From: Streptomyces solicavernae
GTDB taxonomy: Bacteria > Actinomycetota > Actinomycetes > Streptomycetales > Streptomycetaceae
Assembly (NCBI RefSeq): GCF_029968095.1
Contig: NZ_JASCIR010000018.1
Location: forward strand, 1 to 64,000
DNA length: 64,000 nt
Reading direction: 5' to 3'
Program-made: the position numbers and the translations under genes
The notes under the pieces: generated by a model
Database searches by the model: none
What the model saw: only the letters and a program-made list of their open reading frames with translations
Told to the model about the DNA's origin: nothing
Shown: in pieces, positions 35,621 to 42,064 of the stretch
Layout of the letters: each line of letters opens with the position of its first letter
Numbering within the stretch: the first letter of the stretch is position 1

Positions 35621-36454
35621 TCAGGTGCGGCAAGCGGCGGCCCACTCGGCGAGCCTCGCTCTCGCTTCCTCGCCGAAGAGTGCGCATCCCTCGTATCCGG
35701 CGAACTCCTCGATGTAGGTCCGTACGTCCCTCTGGTCGCGGAACACCATCACGCCCGTGGACATCTCTGCCGTAGCCAAGCGGTCGTCATAGATGGTGAA
35801 GGTGTTCAACGGGCACCCCGGAACCGCGGTGCCTATCGGGATCACTCCGAGGCGCACGTTCGGCTGGTGCGTGAGGGAGGACAGACGGTCAAGCTGCATG
35901 GCCATCGCGTCGGGAGCCAGGAACGGCGACCGTGCCGCTTGCTCGGTCAGGATGAACGTGAACCGCTTCGATCGGTCGTACAGGACTTCCTGACGCTCCA
36001 GCTTCCGCGCGATGGTCTTGCTGTGGTCTCCGGGGATGTGGGCCAGGCTCGCCCTGATGTACTCCGGAGTTGAGAGCAGGCCGGTAATCATCGAGAGCAG
36101 GAAGAAGCGGAACTCCACCGAGGATGATTCGAGCCCTGCCAACTCCCGTTGCTTCTTGTCGAGTCCCTTCCTGCGGAGCGCTCGCGCGTCCTGCCACTCG
36201 GTGTTCGCCGTGCGAGCGAGCGCGGACACTTCCGCCACCACGTCGGGCGGAGCTTCGAGCGCCGTCAGAAGAGCCTCGATGTCGATGAGTGTCGGCTTCG
36301 TCTGGCCGTTCTCGATGCGGCTCACCTTCGACTGCGACATCGCGCAGCGCGCGGCGAGCCGGTCCCCGGAGAGACCGGCAGCCTTGCGTAGATCTCGGAG
36401 CGCGGCGCCCAGCTCTTGCTGGGACTTGCCGAGCTCCTCGGGCTCGAACGTCAC
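35621..36454 (-). CDS. XRE-family regulator with DUF5753 (Scr1-type)
   Basis: 277 residues. An N-terminal helix-turn-helix (about 15-70, with CAMSQSKVSRIENGQTKPT as recognition region) is followed by the DUF5753 domain (LLSTPEYIRASL to the C-terminus). DUF5753 regulators in Streptomyces usually pair with a small DUF397 or similar protein and influence development or antibiotic production (WhiJ-like). Here the partner is a DUF6879 protein whose stop overlaps this GTG. It is probably the element's own regulator. Confidence 0.9.
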   Translation of the reverse strand: MTFEPEELGKSQQELGAALRDLRKAAGLSGDRLAARCAMSQSKVSRIENGQTKPTLIDIEALLTALEAPPDVVAEVSALARTANTEWQDARALRRKGLDKKQRELAGLESSSVEFRFFLLSMITGLLSTPEYIRASLAHIPGDHSKTIARKLERQEVLYDRSKRFTFILTEQAARSPFLAPDAMAMQLDRLSSLTHQPNVRLGVIPIGTAVPGCPLNTFTIYDDRLATAEMSTGVMVFRDQRDVRTYIEEFAGYEGCALFGEEARARLAEWAAACRT

Positions 36455-36954
36455 GCGCTCTTCACGTACTCCAGGAAGGGAACCGACTCCGCTACGGCGA
36501 CTCGCTGGTACTCGATGAACGGTGCAGGATCGCCCTCGAAGAGCTCTCGGCTGATCTGCGTCCCGTCCTCTTGGTAGTGCATGAGGACAACCATCGACTT
36601 GTCGAACATCCAGAAGTCGCCCAAGTCGTCCGGCAGCGGGTTGGGCCGGTCCGTCAGGTCAAGGATGCGGATGTCTTCCCCTGCCGGGGCCTGGTGCTGG
36701 TAGTACCGCTCGAACTCGAAGCGCAGGTACTCGCTCAACGGCTGCCGGACGATGTGCACGCGTCCCACGTTCCGAGTCCGCACCATGTCCATCCAGGAGC
36801 CCCCGTACGGGCCGGGGAACCGAGCCCCCTGCTTGAACGCTGCGAACTCCTCGGCCTCCTGCGATACGAGGTACTGAGGCAGGGTCTCCAGCCTCCACGC
36901 CTCCGTCTGGAAGTCGCGGAACTTGGCCTGCCAGTTGTCACCATCCAAGAACAC
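36451..36954 (-). CDS. DUF6879 family protein
   Basis: 167 residues of mixed alpha/beta sequence rich in aromatic residues (FRDFQTEAWRLET at start, LRFEFERYYQ mid-way, DFWMFDKS near the end). DUF6879 genes are regularly the upstream partner of XRE-DUF5753 genes in Streptomyces, possibly acting as toxin-like or ligand-binding partner; not proven. GTG start with GGGAGG 6 nt upstream. It overlaps the regulator by 4 bp and the preceding small gene by 17 bp, so the three form one operon. Confidence 0.82.
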   Translation of the reverse strand: MFLDGDNWQAKFRDFQTEAWRLETLPQYLVSQEAEEFAAFKQGARFPGPYGGSWMDMVRTRNVGRVHIVRQPLSEYLRFEFERYYQHQAPAGEDIRILDLTDRPNPLPDDLGDFWMFDKSMVVLMHYQEDGTQISRELFEGDPAPFIEYQRVAVAESVPFLEYVKSA

Positions 36955-37165
36955 GGACAGCCTCCCGAAGAACGCTCTCGGGGATCTCTACAAGCCCTTC
37001 CCCTTGCGGCGGAGTGAAGGCGCTGGACACGTCGCCCTGCACGACGAACGTCCCCTTCTCTGTGCGGTAGACATTCGGGCAGTCCCCTTGCCCACACTCG
37101 CCGTTCCCGTTCCCGTTCCCGTTCCCGCTGCCGGTGAGTCGGGTAAGCCCTGCACGCTCAGACAT
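36938..37165 (-). CDS. Small conserved protein with Gly-Asn repeat
   Basis: 75 residues from ATG 37165 (GGGGG 6 nt upstream). After a short head comes a (Gly-Asn)n run encoded by a GTTCCC hexanucleotide repeat (plus strand, about 37100-37130). Then CGQGDCPNVY, GTFVVQGD and an amphipathic end EGLVEIPESVLREAV. The second half is a small conserved Streptomyces protein found with DUF6879/XRE genes. The microsatellite makes repeat-length variation likely. Confidence 0.7.
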   Translation of the reverse strand: MSERAGLTRLTGSGNGNGNGNGECGQGDCPNVYRTEKGTFVVQGDVSSAFTPPQGEGLVEIPESVLREAVRVLGW

Positions 37166-37328
37166 GCGTAACCCCCTGGTCTGCGGCCCCGGTTGAGGGC
37201 CGTCGAGAACGACCGTACGGAGACCACCCACGACCGTCTACCCACGAACGCGGGTATGCACGTCCTTGCATGAACTGAGCGGAGAGAGGGGCGCACGGAG
37301 CCGCGAGAGCCTCCCCCGGAGACGGCGA

Positions 37329-37362
37329 GAGCCCCGCCCCTCGAAGTGAGGGAGCGGGGCTC
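37329..37362 (-). terminator. Integrase terminator
   Basis: 14-bp arms 37329-37342 and 37349-37362 with small mismatches and a 6-nt loop. It lies about 60 bp past the integrase stop and before the operon at 37165. Confidence 0.8.
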
Positions 37363-37419
37363 AGTGCCGGTCGCTCTCCGGAAGGCCGACGAGCACACTC
37401 CGTCGTCAGGCTCGGCGCC

Positions 37420-39033
37420 TTAGAGCTCGACGGCGAACGCGTCCTCCTTGATGACGAGTCGGTCTTGCGCGTCCGTAGGGAAGAGGACTCGAAGGCTCAC
37501 GTCCGGGGCGCGCTGCCCCTTCACCTTCGTACGGGTCACCTCGCACTTGATGCCGACTCGGAAGGCGTCCGCCTCCAGAGCTTCGAGCCCTCCCGACTCC
37601 CACCGCTCGCGCCAGGTCTCCCCGTTGTGGACGCTCTCCCAACGGTCCTGAACGCTTGCAGGGTCGACGGCATCCAAGTCCTTCAGGAGCTTGTCGAGCG
37701 TCGCCTGAGCTTGATCCCGAGCGAACGGCGAAGAGGCGTACCGCCCTCCTGGCTCCAGCTCCTTCATGTAGTACGTCGCCGACTCCTTCAGTCGCTTCAC
37801 TTCCGCCCGCACGTCGGAGGCCTCGGCGTACTCCCGCACCTGTACCGGGTACGCCCCGAGGGTCTTCAAGATGCGCTGCGAGAGCGCGAGGTACAGAGCA
37901 TCGGGGGTAGGGATGCCGAGCCCCCCGCTCTTGCAGTCGGTGCACCGCATGTAGGAGTAGGTGCGCCCCTTGTTCGAGGTCTTGTTCACTCGCATGTTGC
38001 CGCCGCAGTCGACACAGACGATGACGTTCAGGAAGCGCGTCACTCCTCCCGGCTGTCGAGCCGGTTGCTTCCTCGACCGTTGGTCGAGCACTGCCTGAAG
38101 GGAGTCGAACTCCTCTTGCGTGAAGATCTCGGGAGCAACCCTGATCGGCTTGCCCTCTCGGTCGAGCACGAAGCGGGAGCGGCGCACCCCTCCGTTCTTG
38201 TGCTCCTCGGTGCGGCAGCCGAGGAGAGCAGGGTTACGCAGGCGGCGGAGAAGAGTCGTCGTCGTGAGCCCTTCGCTCATGAGCCCCGAGCGGATCATGC
38301 AGCGGACCATGAAGCGGGCTGAGCGCCCCCGGAGCGCCATGCGCCGAGCCCAGTGCAGAGCCTTGTGCGCGTCGGGGTCGACGGCCAGCCGAGGACGACC
38401 GTCCTCTCCTTCTGCCGTGATGTAGCCATACGCAGGCTTACCGACGAGCCATGCGTCCTGCGTCTTGGTGTACTCCCAGAGAGAGGCGACACGGGTCGAC
38501 GTGTTGCCCGCCTCGATCTCGGCGATGCCGCCGATGACCGTCACCAGAACCTTGCCGATGGTCGTGCTCAGGTCGATCGGGTCGTTCTTCGATACGAGGT
38601 TCTTCCCGTACCTGTCCGCCCACTGGATCATGACTGAGAGGTCCGACAGGTTCCGGATGAACCGATCCAGCTTCCAGAACAGAAGAGAGTCGAACTCGGG
38701 AGCTCGGTCGTTCAGCCACTCACCGAGGCTCTTCCGCTTCCACGGCGGAACCTTCGTCGCCGACACGTTCAGGTCTGACGCAACACCGATGACTCGATGC
38801 CCCTTCTCTCTGGCGAGTAGGCGAAGGTCGAGCTCCTGCCGCACGGGCGACGTGGTGTCGTCAGTGAACACGGACAAGCGCACCGAGAGCAGGGCCCGAG
38901 GAGCGTCCTCGGGAAGCAGGGCCTCGGCCCTCTTCAGCTCCTCCAGGAGCGCCAGGTCTGCCGGTGTCCACTCGGCCTCTACGTCGTACGCCGCCCTGTC
39001 GGCGGCCTTCGATGCCTTCGCTTTCGGTGCCAT
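37420..39033 (-). CDS. int: Large serine integrase
   Basis: Site-specific recombinase of the phiC31/TG1 type. The catalytic-domain start LSVRLSVFTDDTTSPVRQ has the nucleophile Ser in RLS. DRFIRNLSDL follows and the E-helix region is GGIAEIEAGNTSTRV. A recombinase domain comes next, then the zinc ribbon CVDCGG...RCTDC (about residues 370-405), and a coiled-coil segment ending with a divergent tail. ATG 39033 gives 537 aa; an upstream start at 39144 would read through the att site and is unlikely. The gene start lies about 50 bp from attR, the classic int-attP arrangement. No excision factor recognised. Confidence 0.93.
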   Translation of the reverse strand: MAPKAKASKAADRAAYDVEAEWTPADLALLEELKRAEALLPEDAPRALLSVRLSVFTDDTTSPVRQELDLRLLAREKGHRVIGVASDLNVSATKVPPWKRKSLGEWLNDRAPEFDSLLFWKLDRFIRNLSDLSVMIQWADRYGKNLVSKNDPIDLSTTIGKVLVTVIGGIAEIEAGNTSTRVASLWEYTKTQDAWLVGKPAYGYITAEGEDGRPRLAVDPDAHKALHWARRMALRGRSARFMVRCMIRSGLMSEGLTTTTLLRRLRNPALLGCRTEEHKNGGVRRSRFVLDREGKPIRVAPEIFTQEEFDSLQAVLDQRSRKQPARQPGGVTRFLNVIVCVDCGGNMRVNKTSNKGRTYSYMRCTDCKSGGLGIPTPDALYLALSQRILKTLGAYPVQVREYAEASDVRAEVKRLKESATYYMKELEPGGRYASSPFARDQAQATLDKLLKDLDAVDPASVQDRWESVHNGETWRERWESGGLEALEADAFRVGIKCEVTRTKVKGQRAPDVSLRVLFPTDAQDRLVIKEDAFAVEL

Positions 39034-39081
39034 GGCCAGCAGTTTACCAGTTGTGTGCTCGTGCCACTCTGCCTCCAAATA

Positions 39082-39086
39082 GACAC
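39082..39086. other. attR core region (right junction of the element)
   Basis: GACAC aligned with GATAC at 32603-32607. Immediately to the right the frame reads DTQIQIGPTGKKLLPLT, the expected C-terminus of the radical SAM family, showing where the host gene resumes. Confidence 0.7.
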
Positions 39087-39136
39087 CCAGATCCAGATCG
39101 GCCCCACGGGAAAGAAGCTGCTCCCGCTCACGGTGA
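39082..39136 (+). pseudogene. Displaced native 3' end of the radical SAM gene
   Basis: A start-less coding remnant: reading from GAC 39082 gives a 17-residue DTQIQIGPTGKKLLPLT segment, then Val-Lys and TGA. It was cut off from 30740-32602 by the element and would be rejoined in frame by excision. Confidence 0.8.
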
Positions 39137-39211
39137 AGTGACATACCGTTGCCGCGGCGACCGTCATGCTCCCCGCCGACGCGGGGATGTTCCGCTGCTC
39201 CCGCTCACGGT
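39117..39211. repeat. 18-bp direct repeat of the gene tail
   Basis: GCTGCTCCCGCTCACGGT occurs at 39117-39134 and 39194-39211, 77 bp apart. The second copy reads LLPLTVVK-stop, which looks like the more typical family terminus. The 59 bp between the copies include a CRISPR-repeat-like sequence. Confidence 0.8.
39166..39194. repeat. Solitary 29-bp sequence resembling a type I-E CRISPR repeat
   Basis: A 29-nt block with CCCCGC...GCGGGG dyad, a TGCTCCCCGC left half and a GCGGGGATGTTCCG right half. Length, dyad and ending match Streptomyces/E. coli type I-E repeats. There is only one copy and no cas genes in the window, so this is not an array. Confidence 0.4.
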
Positions 39212-39227
39212 CGTCAAGTAGCCCGTA

Positions 39228-39255
39228 CCGCCGGGGCGTTCTGACGCCCCGGCGG
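39228..39255. terminator. Original terminator of the radical SAM gene
   Basis: Perfect 12-bp arms 39228-39239 and 39244-39255 with a TCTG loop, 8 bp after the second tail fragment. Confidence 0.85.
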
Positions 39256-39267
39256 CACAATGGCGCG

Positions 39268-39822
39268 ATGCCTCAGCTCATCGCGCCCGATGCCCGCTTC
39301 CACGCCTCGTTCCTGGAGGCGATGCGCGAGTTCGCCGCCGAGGCGTTCCTCGGCCGGACACTCGCTCGGGAACTTGCCGAACACGCCCGGACCTGGCACG
39401 ACCCGGCCGGCTTCGCCCGCTACGTCGAAACCGTCCTGGCCGACGACTCCGCCGACACCTACTGGTACGTCGACGGCGCCGCCTTCCTCGGCCGCATCCG
39501 GATCCGGCACCGGCGCCTCCTGCCACCGGACGACCTGGCCGGGCACATCGGGTACGGCGTCCGGCCCTCTGCCCGGCGGCAGGGGCACGCGACCGGGATG
39601 CTGCGGGGCGTCCTGCCCCACGCCTTCGATCTCGGGATCGACCCCGTGCTCGTCACCTGCGACACCGTCAACACCGGCTCCCGCAAAGTGATCGAGGCCG
39701 TCGGGGGTGTGCTGGAGGGGGAGCGGGGCGGGAAGTTGCGGTTCTGGGTGGCCGGAGGTGGATCCAAAACGGGTGGTGGTGCGTCGTCGCTGGCATGGAA
39801 GAACCGGAGAAGCGCCCCATGA
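39268..39822 (+). CDS. GNAT family N-acetyltransferase
   Basis: Acetyl-CoA dependent acetyltransferase of unknown substrate. The 184-residue chain contains the acetyl-CoA loop YGVRPSARRQGHATGML (motif A, R/Q-x-x-G-x-G/A-like) and VTCDTVNTGSRKVIEAVGGV (motif B with the Asn typical of RimJ/RimL-like enzymes). A Ser/Gly/Trp-rich extra tail ends the chain. ATG 39268 is preferred as the domain start. Its TGA overlaps the ATG of the next gene. Confidence 0.87.
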   Translation: MPQLIAPDARFHASFLEAMREFAAEAFLGRTLARELAEHARTWHDPAGFARYVETVLADDSADTYWYVDGAAFLGRIRIRHRRLLPPDDLAGHIGYGVRPSARRQGHATGMLRGVLPHAFDLGIDPVLVTCDTVNTGSRKVIEAVGGVLEGERGGKLRFWVAGGGSKTGGGASSLAWKNRRSAP

Positions 39823-40985
39823 GCCCCACCCCGCCGCCGGCCCCCGCGTCGTTCGAGGGGTGTCTGGTCACGGCGATCCGGCTGCCGGTGCGGATCGTGG
39901 TGCTCGTGCTGGTCGTGCCGGTGCGGATGGCCTGGGACGCGCTGGTCGTCTGCGGGCGTTTTCTCGACCGTGCGCTGTTGCGTCCCCTCGGCCGTGCGCT
40001 CGCCTGGCTCGGGCGGGCGCTGTTCGTCGTGCCGTGGGTGTGGGCGTACCGGAATCTCCTCACCCCGTTCGGCCACGGCCTCGTGTGGACGCTGCGCACC
40101 CTGGTCGTACGGCCCGCGCAGTGGCTGTACGCGCACGTGCTCACGCCGCTCGGTCAACTCCTCGCCGTCGTCGCCAAGTTCATCGGCGACGTGCTCGGCT
40201 GGACCCTGCTCGCGGTGTGCGTGTGGCCGTGGGTGGGGCTGTGGCGGTACGTGCTCGTACCGGTCGGGCGCGGGCTCGCCTGGCTGGGGCGGGTGCTGTG
40301 CGTGGTGCCCGCGGTGTGGCTGTACCGGCGGCTGCTCACTCCGCTCGGGCACGGCATCGCCTGGGTCGTACGCGGGATCGGCGCCGGCATCGCTCGGACC
40401 CTGCGGGCGCTCGGCACGGCGCTGGCGTTCCTGTGGCGGTGGGGTGTTGTCGTGCCGGTCGGGTTCGTATGGCGGTGGGTCGTCGTCGTGCCCGTCGTGT
40501 TCGTGTGGCGGTGGCTGGTCGTCGTGCCGGTCCGCTGCCTGTGGACGTGGCTCGTCGTCGTGCCCGCGGGGTTCCTGTGGCGGCGGGTGCTCGTGCCCGT
40601 CGGGCGGGAGGTCGGGGCCGCGTTCGGGCACGCGTGGCGGATCGCCGGGTACGTGTCGCGTGCCGTCGGCCGCTTCCTCGGCGCACTGCTGCGGTGGGTG
40701 TTCGTGGAACCCGTGCGGTGGACGTACCGCACCGTCCTCACCCCCGTCGGACACCTGCTCCGCGACGGCCTGTGGCGGCCCGTCGCCCGCACCGTGCGGC
40801 AGGCCGCCGCCACGGCCCGCAGCACCGCCCGCCAGGTACGGGCCGACCTCCGCCGCGCCCTGTTCGGAGCCCCGCGCCCCGCCCCCGAGGCGGTCGTGCC
40901 CGCGGCCCACGGGGAACCGGCGACGCCCGAGGCACGTACTCTAGGCAGCAGTACGACCGCAAACACGAAGCTCACGAAGGACTGA
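39819..40985 (+). CDS. Repetitive Trp/Arg/Val-rich membrane-type protein
   Basis: 388 residues built of about a dozen degenerate 20-30-residue repeats of the form V-P-x-x-x-x-W-R-x-(L/V)-x-x-P-x-G. Examples are WVWAYRNLLTPFGHG, VWLYRRLLTPLGHG and FVWRWVVVVPV. Hydrophobic stretches are broken by regularly spaced Trp-Arg and Pro, so it may be a membrane-surface or multi-re-entrant protein. No family recognised. ATG 39819 overlaps the GNAT stop and has GGAG upstream. The stop lies 5 bp before the TIGR03936 gene start. Confidence 0.7.
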   Translation: MSPTPPPAPASFEGCLVTAIRLPVRIVVLVLVVPVRMAWDALVVCGRFLDRALLRPLGRALAWLGRALFVVPWVWAYRNLLTPFGHGLVWTLRTLVVRPAQWLYAHVLTPLGQLLAVVAKFIGDVLGWTLLAVCVWPWVGLWRYVLVPVGRGLAWLGRVLCVVPAVWLYRRLLTPLGHGIAWVVRGIGAGIARTLRALGTALAFLWRWGVVVPVGFVWRWVVVVPVVFVWRWLVVVPVRCLWTWLVVVPAGFLWRRVLVPVGREVGAAFGHAWRIAGYVSRAVGRFLGALLRWVFVEPVRWTYRTVLTPVGHLLRDGLWRPVARTVRQAAATARSTARQVRADLRRALFGAPRPAPEAVVPAAHGEPATPEARTLGSSTTANTKLTKD

Positions 40986-40990
40986 CGACA

Positions 40991-41824
40991 CTGGGCAAGC
41001 GACAGCCCGAAGGCCCGCCGCCCGCACCGGCGGTGCAGCGCATCCGACTGCGCTACACCAAGCGCGGCCGCCTCCGGTTCACCAGCCACCGCGACTTCCA
41101 GCGCGCCTTCGAGCGCGCCCTGCGTCGCGCCGAGGTCCCCATGGCGTACTCGGCGGGCTTCACCCCGCACCCGAAGGTGTCGTACGCCAACGCCGCACCG
41201 ACCGGCACCGGCAGCGAGGCCGAGTACCTGGAGATCGCCCTCACCGAGCACCGCGACCCCGCGAAGCTCAAGGATCTGCTCGACACGTCACTGCCCGCCG
41301 GGCTCGACGTCACCGACATCGTCGAGGCCCGCACCTCCGGCCTCGCCGACCGGCTGCAGGCCTCCGTGTGGGAGCTGCGGCTCGACGGCGTGACCGTCGA
41401 GGACGCCGAGCGCGCCGCCGCGGCCTTCCTCGCGGCCGAAGCGGTCGAGGTCCAGCGGCGTACGAAGAACGGCATGCGCAGCTTTGACGCCCGTGGAGCC
41501 GTAGCAGCTCTTGAGGCGTCCCGTCCATCAGCTGATAGGCCGGTGGACAACCCCTGTGCGATACTGCGGCTGGTTGTTCGGCACGTGACGCCTGCCGTTC
41601 GACCCGACGACGTCCTGTCCGGTCTCCGAGCTGTGGCCGACCTGGCGCCGCCGGTCCCCGTCGCGGTGACCAGGCTGGCGCAGGGGCCATTCGATGAGGA
41701 GAGCGGCACGGTGACCGACCCGCTCGCGCCCGACCGCGAGGCAGTCACGGCCGCCCCGGCCGATCGCTCAGGGGCCGCCGGACCGCCCGCCGCGGCAGCG
41801 CAGGTGCCGGAAGGCTCCGCGTAG
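40991..41824 (+). CDS. TIGR03936 family (DUF2344) protein
   Basis: 277 residues. The conserved N-terminal half has IRLRYTKRGRLRFTSHRDF and AYSAGFTPHPKVSYANA. The middle holds FDARGAVAAL, and an acidic/Pro-rich tail follows. This family is the standard neighbour, or C-terminal fusion, of the TIGR03960 radical SAM protein and is usually just upstream of rne; function unknown, perhaps RNA or cofactor modification. The likely start is CTG at 40991, 9 nt after AAGGA. The nearest alternative GTG (41033) would begin right at the conserved strand without a good Shine-Dalgarno. Confidence 0.85.
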   Translation: MGKRQPEGPPPAPAVQRIRLRYTKRGRLRFTSHRDFQRAFERALRRAEVPMAYSAGFTPHPKVSYANAAPTGTGSEAEYLEIALTEHRDPAKLKDLLDTSLPAGLDVTDIVEARTSGLADRLQASVWELRLDGVTVEDAERAAAAFLAAEAVEVQRRTKNGMRSFDARGAVAALEASRPSADRPVDNPCAILRLVVRHVTPAVRPDDVLSGLRAVADLAPPVPVAVTRLAQGPFDEESGTVTDPLAPDREAVTAAPADRSGAAGPPAAAAQVPEGSA

Positions 41825-42064
41825 GGACGTCCGTCGTAGCGCAGCCCTCGTACTCGGGAGCCACCTGGGTCGGGCCGCGCGCCACCGACCAAGACTTTCG
41901 CCAGGCCGTGCGTACCTCGCGTACGGAACCGGCGAGACAGACAAAGAGAGCTCCCGTGCGGCGCCCGCGCCTACCGGACGGCGGCCCCGCGCATCGCGCG
42001 CTCGGCCGCGGACGTCACCGGTGCAAGGCGCGGCGCCCGGGAGCCTGACGGGAGAACCGCCCGC

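Larger units (their letters stand above)
32603..39086. mobile_element. 6.5-kb integrative element with serine integrase
   Basis: Bounded by split coding sequence of the radical SAM gene on both sides. Contents, nearly all on the minus strand from right to left: large serine integrase next to attR, a conserved small protein, a DUF6879 protein, an XRE-DUF5753 regulator, three small accessory proteins, an HNH protein and a two-gene motif-sharing unit. It is visibly less GC-rich, with weaker third-position bias than the flanks. No replication, conjugation, capsid or terminase gene is seen. It is therefore a small satellite-like or degenerate integrative element, not a full prophage or AICE. Confidence 0.88.

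Noticed and set aside
35460..35687. 75-codon minus-strand frame between the CxxC small protein and the XRE gene
   Set aside because: It overlaps both better-supported genes and has no ribosome site or family resemblance.
32603..39086. Full prophage or conjugative element (AICE)
   Set aside because: No terminase, capsid, tail, lysis, replication initiator or TraB/FtsK-like gene was found.
39166..39194. CRISPR array
   Set aside because: Only one repeat-like unit exists, with no second spacer-repeat and no cas gene; reported only as a solitary sequence.
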